Below are positions 44,027-54,783 of a DNA stretch of 64,000 nucleotides, piece after piece (positions within the stretch are counted from its first letter, which is position 1; each line of letters opens with the position of its first letter). Made by a program: the position numbers and the translations under genes. The stretch spans positions 6,200,001-6,264,000 of the forward strand of contig NC_084716.1 in assembly GCF_033807575.1 (NCBI RefSeq), in the 5' to 3' direction. The DNA is from Cydia pomonella. Its lineage: Eukaryota; Arthropoda; Insecta; Lepidoptera; Tortricidae. Below the pieces are notes generated by a model that saw only the letters and a list, made by a program, of their open reading frames with translations, did not search any database and had not been told where the DNA came from.

Positions 44027-45270
44027 TACTTTTTTGTGCTGTGTTTTGGCGCTACATATTAAGAGATTTTAGAGATTGAAGTAAGTAATAAAAAATCGGA
44101 TATAAACTTTTCCATCTAATGCAATCGAATTTCGTATAAACTTTGGCGTTGGACTGTATAATCAAGATTTATGTATGTACTGGCAGCCCTACTAGCTAGA
44201 CGCCGATGCTCGGGAGATGCTAGCTAGTGTGGAATGACTCTTAGCACTTTTCGTTAACCCGCTCACCTGCTACGTGTAACCGCGACAGCTAGGACGCCCT
44301 TAGGTATAATGGGGCGCTTGGCACTGAAAGTGATAAACTTTTTTTAAAGAACCAGATTGTTACAAGTTTTACATTGTTAACCTGCACCTTTCAAAACATA
44401 CAGCATGTCTTTTAAAAACTGACGTCACTGTTTTTCTTAACATCGTTGACTAGTTGCCTAGTCTCCTTGCTGTTATAAGGAGAGGAGTCAGCGCTGTTCA
44501 GAAGACAGGAGTCCTTGGTCTTGAAGTAGTTGACCTTCCATCTGTCGGTGGACGAGGTCTCTGTGTAGCTGGAACGCCGGAAGACTTTGTTGCTGATGCG
44601 GTTTCTCCTGTGGACAAGATTATTTATTTTATTATAAAATGTACCTATTATCTGCAAGGAACGTTTGCAGTAAAATGGAATTTTAAAGAGAGGACACTGC
44701 TTTCATCTAGTATATGTTTTTCAAATCCAATAATAGGGACGGCCGGCCGGTAAAAACTAGACGTAGACGCGGGGCTCTAGACGGTGGTACATAGGTACTT
44801 TTGTGAGGAATTTGACAGCCGGTCAAAGCTTGTACTTACACAGATAATCTAAATTGATGGTTTGTTTTACTTTTCCTACATTAATTGTATTATTTAGGGG
44901 AAGAACCAAACAGACTTTTGAGCTATTTCAAGCGCCCTCTGTAATAGTGAGTTGGCAGTATTAACGCCGTAGTTTAAGTGACAACAGCGATCCGTTCCCG
45001 AGCTACTACGTGAAAATCTTAGAATATTTTCCTTTTGTGCCAATAGTATACCTGTGGAAAAAAGTTTTTCCCAAACTTGTAATGCAATATTGACATAGCT
45101 TACTTCAAATTAGGTCCGGAAATACTACGAATCCGGTGCAATGAGTGAAGATGTTATGTAAAGCAATTTCATACAGCCTTACACACCTAGGCCTGTAAAG
45201 CAACCTTCTTTTGTTTTTAAACGTCAAATTGTGACATAACGTCTTAGCATTCAATAATCAAATAGTAGTA

Positions 45271-45480
45271 CAGTGAGCATCAATAGTAGCGGATGAAACA
45301 ACGCGCCAAAAGTATCTGATATTCCGGATAACTTTTCCAAATAAAGATAATTCTCTAAAATTTACTTTCAAAAGTATATCTTTTACAGTCTAAATTGTTT
45401 TACATATAGAACCATCAACTTTTGTTAAGCTGTTACAGAATTTGAAACCTTGTTTGATCCGCTACTTTTGATGCTGACTG
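45271..45480. repeat. TA-flanked MITE, family T copy 1
   Basis: Ends CAGTGAGCATCAATAGTAGC and the complement of CAGTCAGCATCAAAAGTAGC, TA on both sides. Copy 2 lies at 63158-63377. Confidence 0.88.
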
Positions 45481-45839
45481 TACATTAGTATTTTTTTTAT
45501 CTGTGTAAACCTACGAATAAAACCAATTGACTAGATTTTTTTTCATTGCAAATTTGAGAAAAGTAGCACTATACACATCTCGACGAGAAATGGGATTGCC
45601 GGCCGCGTATCCCTATCCGTCTATATCTACTTGGCCTGCAACCCTTTGTTTCCCGGCCTCTATAGTAATATACTACATATTTCATGTTAGGTAACTATCA
45701 ATTGTATCTAGCCACGACAAAAGATTTGGCTATTTTCGCAGATGATTAATCTCTAGGATCCCTAGAAGTAAGATTAAATAGCATATATTTATCTCGTTAA
45801 AATAAAAATAAAATATTGAATGCCATAATATAACGTATC

Positions 45840-46072
45840 TTTACGGTACATATGGTGCTACTTTACCGCACTAATGCGAAAATTAGCATATTACGTTACT
45901 GTGTCGAACATTTAAATGGCCATATGTACTGTAAAACGTTGTACGATACATGTGCGAATAGGTAATTCGCAACTCGTGTCGAATTAAAACACTCCCTCCG
46001 GTCGTGTTTTAATTTATCGCCACTCGTTTCGAATTTCCTATTTTTCGCACTTGTATCGTAATGTACTATTAG
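45840..46072. repeat. Solo E-module MITE
   Basis: Close match to the module at 27630-27883: ACGGTACATATGG, GGCCATATGTACTGTAAAAC, GTGTTTTAATTTATCGCCAC and TTGTATCGTAATGTACTATT. The frame across it is a repeat by-product. Confidence 0.82.
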
Positions 46073-47540
46073 TACACCAGATAAATTTTGCGTAACAGCA
46101 ATCTGCAGTCCTATTAAATAGATATAATGAGTTGACATGTAAAATAACTATATTTTATCAATAATTGTTTTGATTGATTGATTGATTGCAGTCACTGATC
46201 CATTTAGGTAGAAATGCATCCTATAGTATATTGGTAAATAAAGAATTCCACGGGCCAGAAACAAATACCTGTTTGTGGCCGTATAAATAAAATTGCCTTA
46301 GTACTTTTCCCGCTTCGTAGGCAAAGTTAAAAGTTACTAACAGCTAAGGTAACGCGAACGTCAAGATTTCTTAACGTAAAGGTTCAAAGTGAATAACAGC
46401 GTCAACAATTTTGTTAAATGTTTTCCTAAGCCTCGGAATTATAATGGCCAGCCGGCACGAAAAGTTGTAAATCCCATTCACCCCGCGATGTTAACGAAGT
46501 ACAAAATGAAATTGTGGCTTATTGCGGATACCGGTGTCCCCGGGGCAATGTTTAATAATAGGCCTTCCTACGTAAATTTTATTATTTCCGGGTCAATACG
46601 CTTGACACTTGGCTAATATGATTGAAATACGAGGAAAATTCGACTGGCTAAATTAAAAAGTAAAGCGTTTGAAGAACCTGACACTGACTACAGTGTTTTC
46701 GCATAAAAACTTGCTTTTTGAAAGTCACCCAGGCTATATGATACCTTAATGTTTAAGTTTGCCTTTGTACTTGTTTGATGAATCTCTGCTAGGTACTTAC
46801 GTACCTACGTATCTTTCGGTTGATAAAATGTTTATTATATACTTACTTATAAATCGATTTAAGCGTCGAAAACAACCGAAAAGAATACATAGGTACAATT
46901 AAAATCATAAACATTTGTTTTGGCTTTAGCGCGTAGTCGGATTTTAAAATGATAGACTCAGACGAACGAAAAGAAAACACATTATTTATTTTAATGATTC
47001 GTCATTCGTTCGGGGATGGTCATTTTTTGCCTATTTTCTTGAATAACTTCTAAATTCACTCTCTTCTTCCTTTTAAATTCTTCTCTGGAGTTGCAGGCGT
47101 ACATAGGCTACGGAGACTGCTTACCATCAGGCAGGCCGTATGCTTAAAAGAAAAATACGAGTATAGAAAGTATACGGGCGACAAGGGGTGAGGGGGGGAG
47201 GGGGTGATGATACTGATGCCCGAACGAGACGGTCTTATGGAACTTTCAGTACGAGTAGCAGAGAAGGCCCAATTATTGTTTGTCTTTTTTATAGTCTCAT
47301 TCATCATTTCTGTCTACGTCACGTCAAACGGTAGACGTACGTATGGACGGTAGAGAAAGGACGACAATCTTTTATGGCGGGACTGTTGCAATAGTGACCA
47401 GCTTTCAGCTTTAAATAATTCAGTTCAGTTCTTTAGTTCCTAATAATCTCTCCGGTGGCGCTACGTAGGCTCATGGATATTACATGAACCATAGAGGTAT
47501 AATATATAGAGAATAATATGAAATGGGGGAGCGGCTACAA
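46073..47540. other. No gene; short repeat A fragment
   Basis: A (TTGA)n run at about 46168-46188 and a repeat A fragment at 47090-47150 (GTTGCAGGCGTACATAGGCT). No supported gene. Confidence 0.45.
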
Positions 47541-47548
47541 ATAACCCG

Positions 47549-48485
47549 ACCAAATTAGCGAGAGACGAGATTAACCAGCGAGAGATACAGAGTGGAGTAC
47601 CACAGGGTTCAGTTTTAGGCCCGGTGCTTTACATACTATACACTGTTGACCTTCCATGTCGCCTCAAATGCAGTATTAGTACTTTTGCGGATGACTCCAA
47701 GTTATTTGCTAACCCACTCCTAGATTACAGCCAACTACAAGACGATCTAGATGCAATAGTAAGCTGGTCTAAGGAATGGTTAATCAATCTGAATTCTGCC
47801 AAATGTACAATACTTCACATAGGAAATCGGAATCCCCGCCAGATTTACAACTTGGAAGGCACTCCACTAACGGCTGTAAAAGCACAAACTGACCTAGGTG
47901 TTAAAATCTCTGAGGACCTAAAGTGGGAAGAGCACATATCTACAATGGTTAAGAAAGCCAGAAGCATGATTTACCTCATTAGAAAAGCCTTGAAGACCTT
48001 AACACCGTATATGATGCTAAAAATATACAAAACATATGTCAGAGCCGTACTGGAGTATGCTTTTCAAGCCTGGAGTCCATACTTTGCCAAGGACATTGAG
48101 ATGCTCGAGAAAGTACAACGCAGTTTCACGAAACTGCCAAGGCAACTTAAAAACAAGCCATATGAAGAGAGACTAAAGGAACTGAACCTCACTACTCTAA
48201 AGCACCGCAGAGAACGTGGCGACCTAATAGAGACGTACAAAATACTATCTGGGCACTATGACCTCAAGGATTTCCAAGAGATGCTCAAGCGCAACAACAA
48301 CAACCGTCTGAGGGGTCATCATTTAAAGCTGGAAAGGCATAGGGCTCACAGTAACCCATACAAACACTTTTTCAGCAAACGAGTGGTGAGGGAACAAACT
48401 CCCAGAAGATGTGGTTTCAGCACAAAATGTGAACCAGTTTAAAAATAAATTAGACAAGCACATTATATCTACTACTCGTTCATGA
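47549..48485 (+). pseudogene. CR1/L2-like LINE reverse transcriptase, 3' part
   Basis: RT of a non-LTR retrotransposon, 5'-truncated. From 47591 it reads SGVPQGSVLGPVLYILY (RT motif), FADDSKLF (the catalytic Asp pair), IVSWSKEWLINLNSAKC and LGVKISEDLKWEEHI, then the thumb-like KALKTLTPYMMLKIYKTYVR and LEYAFQAWSP. The frame ends at 48440, but the usual C-terminal end (LPEDVVSAQNVNQFKNKLDK) follows in the next frame to a TGA at 48483, so one frameshift lies near 48390. Endonuclease and palm motif A are missing. Confidence 0.9.
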
Positions 48486-49000
48486 TAACTATCTTTATGA
48501 ATATTGGATACAGGTCATATCAGTTGTCAAACTGCCTGCCTGCTTATTAAATAATAAATAATAAATTACGTAGGTTGTTTTTGGTATGTTGTCAGGAATG
48601 TTAAAACGTGTTTTTAATTTTGTCACATTGCCTATGTTCTATCCCTCACGGGCGCACACGTATAGCACATCTATGTAAAATACTAGGTCTGATATTTCAT
48701 TTAGCTGTATTGTAGCGCCACCTATTTAATGTTTTTTGATGGACACTTTTCATACATAGAGGTTTTACTCCTTTTTCTACACTCCATAGATGTAGGTACT
48801 GTTGTTACCCACCAATACCACCACCACCAGTGCTTGGTGGTCAACAATTTTGTTTTTGGTATATTGTTAAAACGTGTTTTTAATTTCGTCGTATCGCTTA
48901 TATCTTGTCCCTCACGTACGCATGCATGTGTCAACTCTATAGTATTTTCACATAGCTCACCTGTCTAATGAGCCTAAACTCGGTGTGTTTGTGTTTTTTC
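48486..49000. other. No gene seen
   Basis: AT-rich, with a repeated GTTAAAACGTGTTTTTAATTT segment at about 48600 and 48866, suggesting a short direct duplication. Confidence 0.45.
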
Positions 49001-49002
49001 TA

Positions 49003-49130
49003 GTGTCCGACCAAAGTTTCGGTTTCGGTTTCGGCAGGTTTCAGCATAAAAATCATATTTCGGCCGAAGGTTCGGTTTCGGCGCAAAAACTGCCGCACCT
49101 TTCGATCGCACCGAAACATACGACCTTGTA
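49003..49130. repeat. hAT-like terminus with GGTTTCGG repeats
   Basis: TAGTGTCCGACCAAAGTTTC followed by repeats of GGTTTCGG and inverted GGCCGAAGG. It resembles the terminal layout of the element at 10108-11434 (TAAGGTCCGACCGAG plus GGTCTCGG). No partner end was found. Confidence 0.5.
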
Positions 49131-49565
49131 CTTTTGTATCTATTTTTTAGTGTAAGGACTGTTCAATTTACTAAGCGGACACCCAAAACGGATACACACA
49201 TACGTATTTATTATATATCGATTATTTGGTCTGGAAAAGATATTTTTTTCTAATAAAACGGAACCCAACGATATAGAAGAGAGAATAGATTTTAAATAAA
49301 TTGGTGATTCGAAAATATACTCGGATGCGCCGCATAAATGCCTGCATAATACATTTTTGACGTTCATTTGTTTATTTATTCTTATGTTTTAGGTTCTCCT
49401 TCTTCGTTTTTATGGGATTTTTTGCCCGGGAGGCGATTCGTCATGGAAATCCGTTCCTGGCTCAAGGTCTATCGTGGTAATAACAAGTGTCGATCCGTTT
49501 AGCGCGAGCTGAGCGGCGTAGGTAACACCAAAGAGAATCGAGTACAGTATAGAGGCGTATTGTCA

Positions 49566-49607
49566 CAGTAAATTTTGTAGTAAGTAAATACTACAAATTT
49601 ACTTACT
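49566..49607. repeat. Short hairpin
   Basis: AGTAAATTTTGTAGTA opposes TACTACAAATTTACT with a very short loop. Confidence 0.7.
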
Positions 49608-49743
49608 AGGACTAAAACTCTTAGAATGACATATGGCTATTTGGGCCATGTTTTTTCAGTGATATTTGTTAAATATCAAACGGTGTCGTCATCTACTTGA
49701 GTATACGCCAAAGCACCTAAACAGTCTTGTTATTTGACTGACG

Positions 49744-49925
49744 ATCGGTCTGGCCTAGTGGGTAAGTGGGCAAAAGCAGGGTTTTGAAACCGATTGTCCT
49801 GGGTTCGAATCCTGGTAAGGGCATTTATTTGTTTGATGAACACAGATATTTGATCCTGAGTCATGGATGTTTTCCATGTATATAAGTATGTATTTATCTA
49901 CACAAGTATGTATATCTTGATCTGT
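49744..49925 (+). repeat. tRNA-derived SINE S, copy 3
   Basis: A box TCTGGCCTAGTGGGTAAGTG, B box GGGTTCGAATCC, body GATCCTGAGTCATGGATGTT. More diverged from the other copies. Confidence 0.8.
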
Positions 49926-50879
49926 GTAAGATAATATGTTTTTTTTTTAGTTTAGTTGGAGCGCATCGCTAACAAACAGTTTGGCTAAAATTTAAGATCG
50001 AATCTCGCTCAGAGTAGTGTGTAGATCGTTTTATTCCTTTACGAACCTCCTTACGGTTTCGAAGTGGATGGGATCTTCTGTGTAATTGCCTCCCGATTGC
50101 CGCTCCTCAAGAGTTCGTTCAGCCGTGTGCAGATTGTTATGAGCAGTTTGTTCACGGATATATTTTTGCTTTTATTTATTTATTCGTATAGCATCATCGT
50201 TCAGTCTTATTTTCCTTATCCTCATCACGCCTGCTCATAAAAGGTATTATTAGGATAGATCTGAAATGTTGCATTGATATGAGCACACTATAATCTTACA
50301 GTAACCTCTCTTATCCTGCGACGTCAGTCGTAAGACATATTTTAAATATCCACAGATTTTTTAGTCTGGCCCGATTCGCCTCGGTCTACCCTACATATAG
50401 GCAATGCGGTTCGTAAATCATAATTTTTTACCTAGGGCTGTAATGTATTTTTCCTCGCACTTGCTAGGCGTAAATCCGAAATTTCGACGTAGGGATGTAA
50501 AATATGTCCGAAATTAGGCAGAAGTTTAATTTTTCCTTTTTATACCTTTCAAGTGTGATGAAAAACATTGTGTGTGCCACTGCCACAGGCGATACATGTA
50601 TTACGAACTCATGTTAATTAAGCCCTAGCCTTCTGCTTCGGGCTTCAAATCACACAAGTTCATAAGGTTTTGTTTACCGCCCTTCGGACCCGAGAGTGCG
50701 GTAGACCACTGTAGCGCTTGGAGGACGACATCCCACGATACGGAGGTCAGGACTAGATGAGTCGGGCACGAGATTAACGTAAATTATATAAGTAATTGCC
50801 ATTGCAAGTGAAGCGACAAATTACAATCACACTTAAATAATAAAAAATTGTGACATCCACTGGTGCTTACGTCGCGTAG
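49926..50879. other. No gene seen
   Basis: Mixed sequence. No supported exon, RNA or repeat. Confidence 0.4.
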
Positions 50880-51025
50880 CGCCGCATCAGTATTGAGCTC
50901 AACGAGGGTGCGGAGTGTTAGGGTCGGCAGCGCGCATGTAACTCCTCTGGAGTAGCAAGCGTACCTAGGCTACGGAGTCTGCTTACCACCAGGCGGGCCG
51001 TATGTTTGTTTGCCACCGACGTAGA
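50880..51025 (+). repeat. Dispersed repeat A, copy 3 (partial)
   Basis: GGGTGCGGAGTGTTAGGGTC, GCGCATGTAACTCCTCTGGA, CACCAGGCGGGCCGTATGTT and GCCACCGACGTAG. Confidence 0.75.
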
Positions 51026-51654
51026 AAAATACCAGGCGCATTCCACGAATTTGTCTACCGTTGTCCCGTACAATCGCGAATTTTCTCAAGATTTGCAGAA
51101 TTTTTTTTTCTGTGACAAAGGATCAATTTAATAAAATTTTTGTTTGGAAAGACCGTCAAGGGCAAGAATTCTCGTATTTGTTTACGTACGTCGCTCTTCT
51201 ACTTCTACCGACCTTCTCTATAGGTTCTATGCTACAAAACCAAGCGTCAAAAGCGTTGAAAGAACTGTAGACGATCTTACCTATATTGACCGTATCATAA
51301 ATTTTGAGATATGGCCGTATGCACGGAGCATCGCATCGCATCAGCAGCAACAAGCACCGACCGCCATATGGTACACCCCTAGACTACGTTACAAGTTGAA
51401 CCTTATATGTTTGCAATAAGGTTACGAATTGACAATCAACAGTGTGACGGAATTTCAGTTAATAATACACGCACTTGTTTGCACACGGCTCTCGGCTTTT
51501 AGCAGAAGTGTGAAAACGTTTTATAGGCACACCTAAAAGTAAAATGTCGGTATAATAATTCCATTACATTTTTCTACCTACCTACCTACCTATTTTGGCC
51601 ACTGGGCCAAGATTCTTTTTGCATCACCGGATCCAAAAATAATCTTAGCCTTCG

Positions 51655-51950
51655 AAAGGAGAGCGTGTCACCTATCCCGATCCCGATACTGCGCAACTTC
51701 CTGCCAGTCACTGCCGCGAAGCTGAAGCAGATCCGCCGCCACTGTCTTCCCAGCGATACTTGGGCCGACTCACCAGACGGCTACCAGTGCCAGGCTATTG
51801 GTCGTCCCTATCCTTAGAACGCCCTCTTGACAGCCCGATCCTCTCCCATTCTGAGAAGGTGACCCAACCAGCGAAGTCTGTGGGCTTTTGTTTCGCCGAT
51901 GATACTTTGGCTCGGCCACTAACTCCTCGATCTCGGCATTAACCTACATT
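51655..51950. repeat. Probable LINE-related fragment
   Basis: CG-rich stretch with CCAGCGATACTTGGGCCGAC, GAAGGTGACCCAACCAGCGA and CTTTTGTTTCGCCGATGATA. It looks like a dispersed lepidopteran repeat, but the family could not be identified from translation. Confidence 0.35.
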
Positions 51951-52439
51951 TATCTACAGTTTCCGATTTTGCAATAATGCCCCAATGCATAAAAAAAATA
52001 TAGTAGGCATAAAATGTGCCTACTTTGAGCTGTCTTTTACTAACATTAGCATATTAAGATTAATTTTAATGTATTTACTAACAAATGATATGGGCTTATT
52101 ATGTCTGAAATAAATGATTGATGAAATTGAATTTGATATCCACTGGGTAATTTTTCTTCAATTGTTTTGAATACATTAAAACTGTATGACAACTAAGTGT
52201 TACAAATGATGGTAGTGGTAATGGTCTTAAAATCCGCATAATATATAATAATTAAAATAGATATTAAAAATTTTGGAGCAAAATCGGCAGATTTTACGGT
52301 ACTCAATTGCTAACATTAGTAACAAATGAAAACTTAAATCTTTATTCTTCAATTTAGGCATAATCCATTAATTACGTGAGGTGTTTTTTTGACCCCCCCC
52401 CCTGTTTCGATGCCCTTCCTTCCCCCTAACCTCACTTGA

Positions 52440-52702
52440 TTTATTAAATAATAAATAAATACATATCATAGGACAATATTACACGAATTGTCTAAGACCT
52501 ACAGTAAGCTCAATAAGGCTTGTGTTGAGGGTACTTAGACAACGATATATAAAATGTATAAATATTTTTAAATACTTAAATACGTAGAAAACACTCATGA
52601 CTCAGGAACAAATATCCATGCTCATTACATAAATGCCCTTACCAGGATTAGAACCATCGGCTTCATAGGCAGGGTCACTACAAAAGATCGGACGTCAAAG
52701 CT
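52440..52702 (-). repeat. tRNA-derived SINE S, copy 4
   Basis: Reverse orientation: AATAAATAAATACATATCAT tail, CAATAAGGCTTGTGTTGAGG body, CATCGGCTTCATAGGCAGGG head. The B box is partly deleted. Confidence 0.85.
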
Positions 52703-53790
52703 TGATTTATTAAACAAAACACAACTTGCTTTGCTATTTTTATACCCTTCAGCTAATTCACGGTCGGTTATTGGTATTGCGGGCGTCCATAGGCGTCGTG
52801 GTATTAAAAAAAAATGGACGCCCCCATATTACAAAAGTACTTACGATGAATGTAATGTCAAAAGTACTAAAATGGGTCACTTCGAGATTTTCCCTATAAA
52901 CTGGCCCGTTTCCATTATTTTTTTATAAATTTTTTAGTAGGAGTAAATGGCGAGATGATTAATAGGATCAAACAACCTTGTTGATTTTAGACGTTTCGAG
53001 ATTTACATTTTTTTTCTCTGAGATTTACATTTTTGTGAGCCCTCGGTCCCTTGCCAAGAATAGGATGATGAGAAAAATGTTTATCTGATGTTAAAAATTT
53101 AATAACCCGCAAGTTAAACTGAGGCAAGGTTAAAACGTCTTCTGTTTCGCCAACAGAACACATAGCTTTAACAGGGATGTATAAGTTATTTGTCCTGCAA
53201 AGGAAAATTCTCGAGAGTCAAATGACTTATTGCAAAAGACTTCCTTTATTACATTATAAGAGGTGCTCGACTATAGTCTGGGTATCTTTTTATTTTTATG
53301 GGTGGATGAATTTGAAAAACTCTTTTTGACCTAGAAAATTCGAATCAGCACTTTAAGGGTCCCCCCAGGAAGCTTGGTTATTCATACAAAGGTAGTTGCC
53401 CTCTCATTTTAAAACGACTAGCTAGATTGCTCTGAAACTTTGTACTTTTTTTTTTTTTTTTTTAATTTTTTACGTACTTCCTCTACGATTCGTAGCTTGT
53501 GGAAGTAAATAGAGGCAAGATATTAGGCCACCTGACGGGGCAGGATAGCTTGTAAAATATAGGATTAACAAGACGAGAGGCAGCGAAAGCCTATAATTAT
53601 TGACTTGTATCCTAGCTATGTTAAGAAAAACGCGTCCTATTGCTCAGGAAAGAACAGGCATTTGATTTCGTTTTTATTATTTAAGCGGTGGTAACGATAC
53701 TGGTAAAGTTGATAACCGTAGCCATTTATGTGCTACTTGAAACATTCTCTGCATTTTGTGACAAGATTGTAGGTAGTTCTCTCTTCAGAA
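52703..53790. other. No gene; probable 3' flank of the GPCR gene
   Basis: A minus-strand AATAAA lies at 53673-53678, about 115 bases after the stop codon at 53791, and could be the polyadenylation signal. A T-run lies at 53446-53463. Nothing else supported. Confidence 0.45.
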
Positions 53791-54046
53791 TTACTTTTTT
53801 TTAACAAAAATAGGACAATCACAGTCCCCGCTTTTACTGACAAGAAATAGACCTATACTTGTCTTGGGTTCGCGATTAGACTTTGATAAGATGGGGCCAA
53901 GTCCAAAATGGGATTCAAGGTGGACTTGAGTGTTCTGTCGATACCCCCCGTCAGGGGGGTATGAGGGGCCGCTACCGCACAATGGCTGCGGCGGCTGTTG
54001 CGGTTTCAAGGTGGTCTCTCGAGCGCTCGAATGTTCTCTGTAGTAC
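53791..54046 (-). CDS. GPCR-like gene, terminal exon (tail exon copy E)
   Basis: After acceptor GTCTTGCAG|G, a single base completes the phase-2 codon left by exon 54783-54631. It then reads YYREHSSARETTLKPQQPPQ, PLCGSGPSYPPDGGYRQNTQ and on to CDCPIFVKKK and stop at 53791 (84 residues). The first 12 residues repeat YYREHSS(I/A)RETT of the upstream exon, so the exon appears to be an old copy of it that gained a new 3' extension. It is intracellular tail sequence if the GPCR call is right. AATAAA follows about 115 bases downstream. Confidence 0.5.
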
Positions 54047-54130
54047 CTGCAAGACGTCTTGCATGCCCGAAGCAGAGCGTTTACATACCTATAGTAGCCA
54101 ATAACAGACCAGCAGTTTCATAGTTCTTAC

Positions 54131-54250
54131 GTGACTCGGCTTTGCAATCGTACTCTGACGAGGAGGGATCCGTCGGAGGTGGTTCACGGTGGTTTCCCGA
54201 ATGCTGGAATGTTCTTGATAATACTTACTCTTCTGCTTCTCGCACGCCGG
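54131..54250 (-). pseudogene. Tail exon copy D, decayed
   Basis: Minus strand reads KQKSKYYQEHSSIRETTVNH, then a one- to two-base loss changes the frame relative to exon A. Ends at a CAC|GTAAG donor. No acceptor puts it in frame with exon A. Confidence 0.65.
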
Positions 54251-54307
54251 AGGCAGAGTATATATACCAGTAGCCAATAACAAAATAGTAGCTACATAGT
54301 TCATACC

Positions 54308-54420
54308 TGTTTTCAGACTCTGACAAGGTGGGATCCGTCAGAAGTGTGGTTCACGGTGGTCTCCCGAATGCTCTCGATAGTATTTGAGCTTGCATCTCGC
54401 ATGCTCGAAGCATAGCGTCG
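54308..54420 (-). pseudogene. Tail exon copy C, decayed
   Basis: Has YYREHS- and SIRETTVNHTSDGSHLVRV-type sequence in different frames because of a short deletion, then a TGA and the donor CAG|GTATG. Confidence 0.65.
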
Positions 54421-54468
54421 ATATACTTATAGTAGCCAATACCAAAATAGTCGTGTCATAGTTCATAC

Positions 54469-54600
54469 CTATTTTGGCTTTGCGAATGGACTCTGACGAG
54501 GTGGGATCCGTCAGAGATGTGGTTCACGGTACTTTCTCGAATGCTTTAATGCTCTCGATAGGACCTTCTTATGCGTCCCACGTGCCCTAAGGATCGTTTT
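54469..54600 (-). pseudogene. Tail exon copy B, decayed
   Basis: Reads YREH, a TAA stop, SIRESTVNHISDGSHLVRVH and SQSQN before the donor AATAG|GTATG. The donor and reading-frame remnants match exon A. Confidence 0.68.
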
Positions 54601-54630
54601 TGTCTAGTAGCCAATAAGTAGATATCATAC

Positions 54631-54783
54631 CTGTCCCGGCTTTGCGATCGGACTCTGACGAGGTGAGATCCGTCAGAGGTGTGGTTCACGGTGGTCTCTC
54701 GGATGCTGGAATGTTCTCGGTAGTACTTGCTCTTGCGTCGCGCACGGCCGAAGCAGAGCGTTTCTTTGAACGCTATCCTGTAC
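54631..54783 (-). CDS. Neuropeptide GPCR-like C-terminal tail exon (copy A)
   Basis: 153 bp between acceptor CCGTTTTTCAG|G and donor GACAG|GTATGA, phases 2 in and 2 out. It reads YRIAFKETLCFGRARRKSKY, YREHSSIRETTVNHTSDGSH and LVRVRSQSRD. The Y-R-x-A-F-K-E-T-L-C segment is the helix-8 pattern and palmitoylation-type Cys that follow TM7 in rhodopsin-like neuropeptide receptors. The RDHSS/REHSSxRET tail is reminiscent of CAPA/pyrokinin/PBAN receptors (family knowledge, recalled, not searched). The TM exons must lie at higher coordinates; none were recognised up to 64000, so a very long intron or a gene fragment are both possible. Confidence 0.52.

Larger units (their letters stand above)
43410..44189. 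mobile_element. TA-flanked element with GGGCTGCCAG ends
   Basis: Inverted ends GGGCTGCCAG and CTGGCAGCCC with TA on both sides (43408-43409, 44190-44191). Subterminal TCGTATAA motifs. It contains the palindrome at 43575-43686 and a SINE at 43745-44026. Confidence 0.8.
43288..44232. mobile_element. MITE family H, copy 2, carrying nested insertions
   Basis: Ends CCACACTAGC and its complement GCTAGTGTGG, with matching CGTCTAG blocks. The centre is occupied by the TA element at 43410-44189. Confidence 0.7.

Noticed and set aside
45896..46138. Frame with RKFETSGDKLKHDRREC
   Set aside because: It lies within the E-module MITE, which recurs in both orientations in the window.
46389..46616. 75-aa plus-strand frame
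   Set aside because: No motif or context; likely chance.
49744..49825. tRNA gene
   Set aside because: A and B boxes are present but the sequence continues into the SINE S body and stems do not pair well.
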